Shown: in pieces, positions 49,901-60,330 of the stretch
Layout: every line of letters begins with the position of its first letter
Numbering within the stretch: the first letter of the stretch is position 1
Source: Nautilus pompilius
Taxonomy: Eukaryota > Mollusca > Cephalopoda > Nautilida > Nautilidae
Direction: 5' to 3'
NCBI GenBank assembly: GCA_018389105.1
Contig: JACATO010002186.1
Coordinates: 634,501 to 698,500 of the forward strand
DNA: 64,000 nucleotides
Notes under the pieces: model-generated
Databases searched by the model: none
Told to the model about the DNA's origin: nothing
What the model saw: the letters and a program-made list of their open reading frames with translations, nothing else
Made by a program: the position numbers and the translations under genes

Positions 49901-52163
49901 TATTCCAGGTGTTAACCTTAGCTTAGCCATTGTGGTTGATGTGTTGCACAATCTTATTTCTCTAATTCTACTCTTTTGCTGCCAAGAAAGTTGAGTCTCA
50001 TTAAAAAGGAACTAAATGTTTTGAAAAAAATAAATTTTGAATCACAATACTCTGGTGGTGATGATTATATTAATATAAGCATAGTGATAAGGAAACTTAA
50101 TTTACTACAATCAATCTTAACTCAAAATCAGAAATGTATCAAAGAATGGATAGTAGAGGTGACTCTTCAGGTCATCATTAAGAGAAAGAGGCACTGAAAG
50201 CAAATTGCAATGTCATAATTATGTGAATATGAAACGTTTCACATGCTATTTGGTATGTAATATTATTTATGTTTAGAGTAATGACTAATGACTTAATTAT
50301 TAATTAGTAATAAAAATTCTTTGTTGAGGGTGTGTGAATAGTTTTTCCCTGAGTACCAAAAGTGCTAACTATGGCTCTGTTCAGAATTCAAGAGAGAATT
50401 TTTTTTTTTAAGTTTGTATTACAGTTTACTCTAATTTAAAATAAAAATGAATGAGTATAATAATTGCAAAAATTTTTTTAAGTGACTGACCAGCTTATCA
50501 AATTCTAACTGAAGAAGAGTGAAATTACCTCATTAACATCTGTCTGTCTTTCCAATTTTGCTTTGGCCATGCTGTGATTTGTTTTCTCCAGCAGAGTATG
50601 GTGGTGTTAGTCTGTACTGTCACTGATCTTTTGCAATCTTACATGATGTGATCATTTTTAAGAATTTCTTACCATGGGTTCTCTACATGATGATTGGAAG
50701 CAGCATTCAGCAGGTAACAACTAAAAAAAAAAGTTCTTTTATCCATGACTTGGTAGAAAAAACTTGTGAAGAATGTGGAGCAGTCATTAGAAATTCTACA
50801 GAATTTTTCTATACATTTGACCAAATTCTAATTAATATTATCTTGCAGATAAGAAAATGATTAAGCATAGTTTTTACAGCATTAAAATATTCAAGATCGA
50901 AATGAAAATATAATTTAAAAAGCCTTGTTAACAACTAAAATGTGCTTTATATTGTAGCAAAAGGTGTCTCCATTTTTTGCTGAAAATTTGTGATATCCAT
51001 CGGTTGTCACAATGTCTTGGGTATGTCAGCTGTTGCTTACATTTGGCAGATTTTTAAAATAATTTTTTTTTTTGTAATTTGCTGGAAATTTTAGTGATCG
51101 TGCACCCATTGAAGTCTGCAGAAAGATTATAAATCATGATTTCTTGCTTTAAAATGGCAGTTAATTTCATTTGTCTTTGACCAATTCTGATACCAAACAA
51201 AAGTGCTGAATATTTGTACACAGTACTTGTAGAACAATGTAAAAGGTATACAAGTTTCTTCCCATTCTTTGGAATACCATGCTTTAAAAGATGGTTAATC
51301 GATGGTCAGAATAGTCACTAAGTAGGGCAGTCTTGCTCTATGCCTTTGGCCTCTGCATGTTGGGGTTAAAAATCACTCAACTCTGGTTGTATGTGGTCAG
51401 TTTTCATTCAGAATGAATCTCTATATATCTTTTAATGCTCTTGGGCTTAGTTTGATGGATTACTTGGAAATAACAGCATAGAAAATTCTTCAGCATGCAT
51501 CAGATTTTCCTTTTCATGTTTACCTGAAATGTCTGAGTTTGAGCACTACTGGTTGTGTAAAACATCCTGAGCAGGCAAACTTTGGATATAATTTATGTAA
51601 TTAAACTATCACCCTAACCACCAGATACCAGAATTAAATGCAAAAACATTCCTTTAAAATAGTAACTTTATTTATTTGGATGAGAGTAAAATGCAAATAG
51701 AAAAGTTAACGTCACCATTGTTTTTATAGCCTGAATATCATAATCAGCATAGTTGATACATTCGATATTAACTACATATTCTTGGAATAGCAAGCAACTG
51801 ATAATTTGTTGGAAGTTTGCTGATTAAAAGAAATACTAAATCCTTTGAGATAAGTATACTTTAGTGTTGTTCAACTTCTATCCTGTGTAAAATATTCAGC
51901 TTTATTACAACTTAGTTGTCGCAACGTTTTTGATCTCTCTCTTTTTTTTTTTTTGTATTTTACTCATTTAAGTTTATCAGGTTTTCTGGCTTTAAGCAGC
52001 TGACACAGCTGTGGTTTTTTTTATTATTTTATTACTATTTTACTGTACTTTGTTTCATCGATTTTTGTTTGCTTTTTTTAAATACTGATTTCATAGGTCA
52101 AATCAGGTATACTGCTGTGTATGAACTCAGAGAGGCTAAGCACGATAGTTTGATGCTTTATGG
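49901..52163. other. AT-rich intron DNA with short unplaced frames
   Basis: Frames at 49976-50197 and 50648-50860 are 70-73 codons and slightly protein-like (KTCEECGAVIRNSTEFF in the latter) but unsupported. Just before the hAT insertion, from about 52100, the frame IRYTAVYELREAKHDSLMLY looks coding-like and continues on the far side of the element. Confidence 0.3.
52156..52163. repeat. 8-bp target-site duplication, left copy
   Basis: CTTTATGG, repeated exactly at 53139-53146 on the far side of the hAT element. Confidence 0.9.
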
Positions 52164-53138
52164 CAGTGGTTCCCAACAACTCAGTGGGTCATGAAATGTT
52201 TTCTGGAGGGTCGGGGAATTCTGGAAGTCTCAATTTTTGTCGTATGACTGAGTCAAGAAACTGTTCATGAGTATGTATTTGTTTTGTTTATATGTACTGT
52301 ATTTGCCGGCTTAGAAGACACTTTTTTCCAGAAAAAACTATACAAAAATTACCCTGCGTCCAATATGCCAGTATCATCGATGGGAGGCTGAGCACCAAAA
52401 GGTGTAAGGCTTGTCTCCCGTGGCAGGCACTCCTGGTTGCATCACCGGCCTCTGTGGTAACACACTTGCATCACCGGGCCCCTGCGGCTTCCTGTCGCTC
52501 TGCCACCCTCATAGAAACACAGACAATATACGCTGGCAACAAAGGCCAGAATTCGAACTGTTACCATAGTAGGACTGATGCAATCGAGCCGCGTTCCCAT
52601 TGGCTAATGCCATTGGGGCCTGCAGCTAAAAGACTCTGACCACGACACCTGGGGTAGAGCACACTACAAGGACTGGACTGTGACTTCGGCAGAGCCAGCT
52701 CGATTTTAGGCAAACTTGGGCACCAACACAACAGACCACACAGCTGTTCTGGTCAGAGGTAGAGTTCACTAATACCAGTATATTTCTGTTGGTTTAGCTG
52801 TTGTGGATTTACTATATGTGCAGATGTTTTCCCTGAAAAATCACTAAAATAATTTTCAATAAATGTATGACAAAATGTACTAAAATTATTTTTTCTGATA
52901 TAATATACAATATATTGTTTCTGTTGTTTTTTAGTTCAGAGAACTAAAATGTTTTTTCCTGGTGAATTTCTCACAAAACTGTCAATATATTCAAATAAAA
53001 CTCTTATGTGATTTTTTTTTTTTTTTTTACTAAATTTATTCCTTGATTTTTTTCCATTAAGGAAGTGTAGCAGGGGGGTCGCAGGTCTTTTGAGTATTAG
53101 AAAAAGGTCCACAAGTCCAAAAAGGTTGGGAAACACTG
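52164..53138. mobile_element. Non-autonomous hAT element, 975 bp, with target duplication
   Basis: Terminal inverted repeats of hAT type: CAGTGGTTCCCAACAACTC on the left, and on the right, reversed, CAGTGTTTCCCAACCTTTTT. GGTC/GGGTCG-type subterminal sequence follows on both sides. Exact 8-bp duplications (CTTTATGG) flank it, the hallmark length for hAT transposases. No transposase is encoded, so it was mobilised in trans. The middle (about 52300-52800) is distinctly GC-richer and starts with TTTGCCGGCTTAGAAGACAC, which may be a nested or captured segment. The intact duplication implies a fairly recent insertion compared with the Tc1 relics. Confidence 0.9.
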
Positions 53139-53280
53139 CTTTATGGCATAAAATGGTGATGACTAGCCAAGATGATGCGCACACACAGACTAGTGAGGAG
53201 TTGGATGCTGAAAGCTTTAGCTTAAACATTGTTGATGCTAGGACGCTAAATGATTGGACAGTTCTTGCTTCTCGCTGGTA
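53139..53280 (+). pseudogene. Coding-like segment interrupted by the hAT insertion
   Basis: To the right of the hAT element the + frame reads MTSQDDAHTQTSEELDAESF, then SLNIVDARTLNDWTVLASRW, and stops. The composition (acidic, few Lys/Phe/Asn) is unlike AT-rich noise. The open stretch on the left side of the element is in a different frame. It may be the C-terminal part of an unrecognised retrocopy or transposon gene split by the insertion. Confidence 0.3.
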
Positions 53281-55000
53281 GAATCACTTTCTGGGCACAA
53301 ACTTCTGATGTTATCTCCTCTAGTCAGGTTAGCGCATCTTTTCTACACAATGGAAGAGACTGCACAGGGCTGTTGATCCAAGAAGTTAAGATTAATTACA
53401 ATAAACGGCCACTGGTGGTCCCCTGAGGTCATCAAAGCAAGTCTTACCATAACAGTACATTATTTACTGATGTTTCATATTTTTTCTTTATACAGCAACA
53501 TTTTTTAGCACCTAATTTTTGAAAGTATTTTGGTACTGAATTCGTTAAATTCATTATCAAATTATGTGCAGTTTACCAAGTTAAGGTGTCCTCCCTTTAA
53601 TAAGTTGTGTACAAATCTGAGTTACACATGAAATCTGATTTAAAAAAAAATGCTTTAGGTTTATTATGTCTCCAAATGTAAGTCACTTCTAGTAGTTCTG
53701 CTTTTGGAAGTACCCTGGATGATTTTCTGCTGGCCTATTTTGTCAGTAGAGAGAGTTTGTTAACAACAAAGTTGCAGGAAGACTAGTATATGTAATGGGG
53801 GCTTTTAACCACCACCTATTTTTAATTCTAAAGACTTTGGCAAAGCAAGAGAGTTCAAAACCAAGAAGACTGCTAAATTGGAATTCCCATTACATGTATT
53901 ACTGACTAATATTACTTAAAAAATCCAATCACTTGGCAGTTAAAATAACATCATTACAAATGTATATTTAAGAAAATAGTTATTTCCATAACTCAGATAA
54001 CTAATTAGTCTTTGAGGAATTTTAAATGCAGAAAATCTTTTAGGGATGTATGGTACCAGCTTCACTATTAAATTTATCTTAAAGATATATAGTTGTTGTC
54101 CTGCCATATTTAGCATTGACATAACCTCAAGTTTCATTTAGAGACCAACTCTTGAAGAATTTAAGGTATTGCAGGTCTGGTGTTGGGAGATTTAGTTATG
54201 ATTCATTTCTCATATTAGTTTATAATTTATTTGGGTATTTTAATAAACTCTTTAAACAAAGTGACTTTATGAAATCAACTGGTAATTTGAAGATGTGAGC
54301 TACAGCTGAAAAGGTTGCTGTTGCGCTGAGGTGATAGTATACATTACATAGCAAATTGCTGAATTTTTTGCTTGACCATATCATTTTTATCTTATTTTTC
54401 CAAATGATAGTATATAACTTGGGTTGTGAAAAGATTCATTTTATTTGATTCAGTATTTGTCCTAAAAAATGAGGCACCCTTCCCTCTATTCCATCAATGG
54501 CATTTGAGCCCATTGGGTGTGCTATAGTTTGAAACAAATTAAGCTAGGGGGAGATTAATCTGAAACTTAACCATTTTTTAAAAGTTTTTATAAATGAATG
54601 AATCTAATACTTATTGACAAAATAAAAATAAAGCTCATTATTTTTAATTACTTTGAAGTATACAAAGATTGATTATAGTAGAAAGTAGATGTTGCAAAAT
54701 CATTCTACTTAAATGTATGTTGTTAGATCCAAGGTTTTAGATCATTATGGACTGTTTTTGGAAAAACTTTATACATTGACATGAACATCAAATAATAAAA
54801 GGTGGATTTACTAATAAGCTTAATAAACATAAATATTTTTGAAAATTAAAATGCATTAAAGGATAAAAATTTGTGAAATAATATGATTAAAAGATGATAA
54901 ATTAAAAATAGGTTTAGAATGCTTAGAATATCAAAATAATGCTGATTCATATTTTAACATGCCCCTCACAAGCCAGGTAGTCACTCTTTACTAGGGGGTT
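53281..55000. other. AT-rich intron DNA, nothing recognised
   Basis: No conserved frame, exon or transposon end seen on either strand. Confidence 0.4.
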
Positions 55001-55620
55001 GTTGAAATTCCCTAGGACATCTTTGCAGAAGCATCCGAAGTGGTGATATTTGAAAGTATCACAGATTTCAACACATCTATTGGAAAGAAAATTGAAAAGG
55101 TTAAAGGCATTTGAGTTTTCAGGACTACACAGTACAAATGTATACTAAAGTATGCAGATATAGTCCCGAGGCAATACAAGATGCGAAGCAGGCAGCACAC
55201 GTGATCAATTCTGACTCTGCACTGCCTCCTGTGCTTCTGTGTCAGGAACTGAAAAAGCTTCTAACTTTACCATCGGTAGGAAAGCTGCTCATCTGACTGT
55301 CGTCCTTTAACTTCATCAGCAATGCCGCGGGACTAATCGCATAGTAATTTCGGGTACTACTATCATTTTACTAGACATTGTTAAGGCTTCACTTGAGTTT
55401 CTACTTACCAAGTTGGGGAAGAGATTTTTCAATAATTTCTCAGGTGATGCACTGAGAATAAAACAGAGACCAGCAAACGGCTTCTCTCCGCCCTCGGAGA
55501 TTCTCAAACAGAAATAAAAGCGAGATCTATTTTTCGGGAATGCCCTGGGTTCTTGTACCAATGAGAAAGTGACCACCTGGCTAGTGAGGGGTTAGGGTTA
55601 AACATTTGTCAATGATCTTA
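55001..55620. other. Less AT-rich patch of unknown origin
   Basis: GC and CpG content rise relative to both sides. An 86-codon minus frame (55316-55576) includes FPKNRSRFYFCLRISEGGEK, and a + frame at 55111-55296 includes SALPPVLLCQELKKLLTL. Neither is recognised. It is probably an inserted repeat older than the hAT element; no terminal repeats were found. Confidence 0.3.
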
Positions 55621-55849
55621 TGAATGACAAAAGTTAAATAAACCCCAGATCCCCTTATACTAGGGATAGACAAAATAATAGGGATGTTTTTGAGAAAGAT
55701 AAGTATCAAATATTATTATTTTCTTTCCATAATCTTGAAATGATATTTAGGATGACTGACTTAGTAAAGACAGAGGTTGTTTGATGAATGGATTCCTTGA
55801 AGATATCATTTAGCCATATCAGTTTTTGTATATATTAAATGTCGATTTA

Positions 55850-58020
55850 TAAAATAAAAATGCGAAGATGATAAAAAAGAATTTGATCTCATCTGAAAAA
55901 AGATTAAAGAAACAACCTTTTGATGAAATAGGAAAGCAAGATTTTTATTCCAGAATAACAAAATTATTTTAGCTGATTATAAATACAAATAAACAGGTGC
56001 ATTTAGCCTTCCACAAAATCTAGTAGCTAAAAAAAAGGACCTGTTTAATCAGGAGAAATATATTTTTGGAGGTAATGAAGTTGAGGCTACTTTACCCTAA
56101 TCATGTAGCAATTATGAAAGAAAGGCTAACTTATGCTGGTTTTAATAAATCTTGGGGTTTAGCTTAGTGTTGATGCAAAAATAATTAATGCAGTGACCAT
56201 GAAAACTAATATTGTGCTTAAAGCAAAGCACGGTAACCTTAGCTTTTGAGTTTGACTGTCTGTTTTATTTTTTGGTTTTGCGAAGAGATTATGGGATGAA
56301 GTATGATGCAATTTTAGAGCTAATGTCATTGCAGTGGGAAAAGTTAATTTAGTGAAGGCAGCACTATATATACCTCATAGACCTGAGCAGCAACTGATTT
56401 ATAAGTTGATTGAAAATAAACAATGTTAAGGGTTTTGCTAACAAATTGTGATTTAGTTGTAATTCTGCAAACTACTAATTTCGATTGGAGGTTAACTATT
56501 ACAGCAGGAGCAGAAAAGCCTATATGTGCTAGGATTTCAAACCATCAAAGATGATAATCAAAAAGCATAACCTTTTATACAACTGAACGTTTAAATATGA
56601 ATGACAATAAATTAGTAAATCTATACTTAACATGATTTTGATGCTATAAACTATGTAACAAAATAGTATTAGATTAGACCTTAAACATATTGTTAATTGG
56701 GACACTGATGTACCTTTTGCTAATACTAGTCTCCTTGGTTTAATATCTGCTCATGTAATGTATGACCTTGATGGAAGAATCACTAAAAGTAACATGGATG
56801 CATATACTTTGGTTTTATAAATATGGTTATAATGAATAATGTTGCTATCAGTTTTACATATGAATTATATGGAGGAGATGCATTAAGTATTTAGGTACTA
56901 TTAATTTACCAAGGAATAATAATATTAGCATTAGGAACAATTCAAATGATATGGAAAACAGTATGCTAATTTTAGATACTTATGAAGGAAGACATGACAA
57001 TTGTTAATAAAAACTGACATTCATTTATATTAAAGCTTCTAAATAATAAATATTAAAAAGAAAAATGATTATACAAAGCAGGGTATGGAGGTTAGCTGCA
57101 TGGCTACCCCAGAAAACTGCTACTAAACTTCTTTATTCTTTTAGATGTGTCAGGAAATTCACATGATTCTCTGTTGGAGAAGAGTGAAGAGAAATCTCAC
57201 TAGGGAAGTGGTACAAATCAAATGATTCCCAACCAGGATTTGAGCTTGGTTCCTAACCATTGTTGCTGAATGCTTAGTTATTGGATCATATTGGTACATT
57301 TGCTAACCCAAATTATCCATTTCCAACAGCTGAATTAATTGGAGCTAAGTGTGACATTCAATAATTGAGTTTAACTAAAAACAAACTCATCGATCTATTT
57401 TTGGAGGATTTAGATTTTAACTATAAGACATGAAACAGAATCCTACTCACAAATAATGGGTGGCATTGTCATCTGTTTTAATGTTGCAATTGATAAAATA
57501 GAAATTTTTGTAAGATTGGAGTTTCTGTTGATGGCATAACTTTACTTAAAAAAAGTTAATTTAATATCGCTACTTGATGTGAGCGGAGAAACAAAAATAG
57601 GAGTGTTTCCCATAAATAATAAATCTGAAAAAAAAATAACATTAAAAGAACTAAACAATATTGTTTAAAGAAAACAAAAGTATTCGTGGCATATGAAATA
57701 AGTAATATTTGTACTGTCAGTATCAAATAATTCTAATGATGAAGTTTGTGCATTGAATCGTCCTAGCGAGCTATTAGATTTGTTGAGGAGCACCTGTACC
57801 CAACAGACTTCATTGTGTATCGAGACCTTAGCAGCTAGATTTCTTATAAGCACTGAAAACTAGAAATGCATAGATAGGATCAGAATCATAATCTGTTGGA
57901 ATAAATTTAATGCATTATATTTGCTGAAAAAAGTGGACAATTTTTTGAGAAATCAGTATGAAGTAAAGTTATTTGAGAATATAATTGATATTGAATTGTA
58001 TATTTTGTATTTATGCAGTA
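55850..58020 (+). pseudogene. Long decayed coding-like region, gene unknown
   Basis: Successive + strand open stretches, each about 50 codons and in shifting frames, have protein-like composition. They include IPHRPEQQLIYKLIE near 56380, a 54-codon stretch at 56659-56820 containing FANTSLLGLISAHVMYDLDG, PNYPFPTAELIGAKC near 57310-57355, a 54-codon stretch at 57702-57863 containing LNRPSELLDLLRSTC, and a roughly 50-codon stretch at about 57893-58040. Together they suggest one or more sizeable intronless genes now broken by frameshifts. Candidates are a large transposon (Maverick-like) or an old integrated large DNA virus. I see no diagnostic motif and make no family claim. Confidence 0.4.
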
Positions 58021-58040
58021 TGACTATTGATTCATATTGA

Positions 58041-59699
58041 ACCAGCTGTATGTAGATCCATATAAATTCTAAAGAGAGGTTTAAGTGGAAAAAAAATTGT
58101 AATTTGAAGCTGATTGCGAACAAAATAAAATGTTGAGTATGATTGCAACTTTTTCTGTTCCTCATTAAAAAGAATTAAATATCATCAGATTTGTTAAGAC
58201 TAAATAAACCCTTTTTTTAGAACTGAATTCATGCATTTACTACAACAAATATATTTAATGGAAAATTATTTCCATTATTATTTTTCTCTAAATGCATTTT
58301 TAAAGCTTAAAAGCATTTGCTTATAGATCCATTTAAAAGAAATATATATTCTGAAGTTTCATTTTATTGTCAAGCAAAAGAGCTGAGTTAAAAAAGAATT
58401 ATTTGATGCTGACTGGTTCCCATATGACTGACTACTGAAGTGATTGATTTCATAGCATTGTGAACATTGTGTTTTTTTTTACTTTTTAAAAAAGTTTCAC
58501 TGATCCATACATTTTGATAACTATATGCCATATCTTTGTTTAGTTTGATTAGCTGCCTGCAAGAACTTATTTTAAAAATATTAGTAATCTTTTTAGCAGA
58601 AGTTGATATGGCTAATTTTGTGCATAAGACTTTTTTAGGTTTCAGTTATATAATCTTATCAAGCTGTAGACCTCCTTGTAGATTGCTTTATATAATATCA
58701 GTGACTTTGTATAAAAATTCATCATATATTTCTATCATCCTTTTTTGACAAAAAATAGTTTTTGTTTTAAATTTAGTTGGTTTTTTTAAAGTTCAGAGTT
58801 TATCTTTGATGCAACTAACTAAGACTGAATTACTTTATAGGATATTTATAAGGAATTTACATTTAAATATTTACTAAAAGAATTTATAAAGATCTATATT
58901 ATATTGCCTTTTTGGATCATAAATATGAAATAAAAATTGGACTTGTTAATTTTCTTTGAAAATTTGCAAAAGGACCAATGTGCACAGATGATAGGTTCCA
59001 ATTTTAAATTCAAAACAAGTTTAATAACATAATTTGACAGGTTTCAGATGAAAAATATGCAAGCATTTTTGTTGGACTAAATTATTTGTACAGAGAATTG
59101 ACATAAGTAAATAGACATTTAAGTTTTTAAAAACACCTGTTTATTTGGTACTATACATTAAATTTTTTTTGTTTTGTGTTGGTATCTATTTTTGGAGACA
59201 TTAGAGTTACATACTAAGTCAGTCATTGTGCAAACTTTGGGCTAACTTATATGAAGATACTGGGTAACTCAATCATCAGTGCCCCCTCTTGGCATCTCTG
59301 GTTTACTCCAAAGGAAGGGCAAACCAAGTACATTTGGCTCCATTTTAACTGCAGGTGCTACCTGAACAATGATTGTTTGGCATCAGTCTTCTTTTGGGGC
59401 TCCACTCTGGATTTTCTGTTAAGATTTACTTCTTTGGCCTTCATCTTTCCTGAAATTTCCACAAGGCATTGTTGCTAATAACCCATGGGAGAGAAATGTC
59501 CTCATTGTGACTTTTTCCACTATAATAGCCCTTGGAAAATTTCTTTATCTACATGTTCTGCTGTTGAAAGTTGCACAAAGAATTTTCATATATTCATCTG
59601 CCCAAAGCCATTGATATCTGAGAATGTAGCTCATCCACTAGTTTCACCACTGAGGGAATATCCCTTCTGTTGATTTTACCATTGACCTTTGCTTGATGC
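58041..59699. other. AT-rich intron DNA with a GC-richer patch
   Basis: The patch at 59230-59700 lies next to the Tc1 relic and may be its 3' end plus another repeat. Frames there are not recognisable. Confidence 0.35.
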
Positions 59700-60330
59700 T
59701 ATATATTACACTAGCAAAATGTGACTTGGGTTCATACTTTGTTGTAGCCCTTTGTTTTATGTATGACAGGATTGTGCTGATACATTTGGATGAGACTGAC
59801 AATCCTGGCACAATCTGTATTAGGGTGTCTTAGCCAGATTCTAGCAGACTTGTATAGTTTCTTTGTGAACTTTAGCACTATTTTTCAAAAATATTCCTCT
59901 TTGGACTGATGATCATTGGCATGGACAGGCAGATTCTTTTGAAAATGAATTGTTAGGTAGAAGAAAATTCTTTCAAAGACTGTTAGCTGTAACATTCAGT
60001 GGCTCAAATTTCACACATCATGTAACACTGCCATATTTTATCATAGCTTGCAGGTGGTTCAATGAAACTTCCCATTTTGGATGGTGCCATGCATAGCCAT
60101 TGTGAAAACATGGACTCTTTGGAAAAAATGACAGTGTTCCAATGCAGTCTGTGACTGATATTGCTTTGTATGAGGAATGGTTTACATCTTGCCACTCTTA
60201 TATTATACCCTATGCTGTAGAGATAATGTCTGATGTTTCTTGTAGACACTTGCATGTTTTGCTACATTTGTAGCTAGTTATTGGAATTCAGTTTCCAGGT
60301 TTCTCTTAGTGCATAGTTTTTATTTTGTTG
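59700..60330 (-). pseudogene. Tc1 transposase relic
   Basis: Minus-strand frame 60255-60004 reads STRNIRHYLYSIGYNIRVAR, then CKPFLI, then LHWNTVIFSKESMFSQW. This matches the Tc1 pattern VSTRTIRHYLHSIGYNSRVA....W..VIFSDESMFSQF almost residue for residue, with the first catalytic Asp changed to Lys. Around 59890-59840, IFLKNSAKVHKETIQ corresponds to the second block (IFQDDNAPVHTA), also with lost Asp residues. It is therefore inactive. The subfamily differs from the other four relics in the window. Confidence 0.78.
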
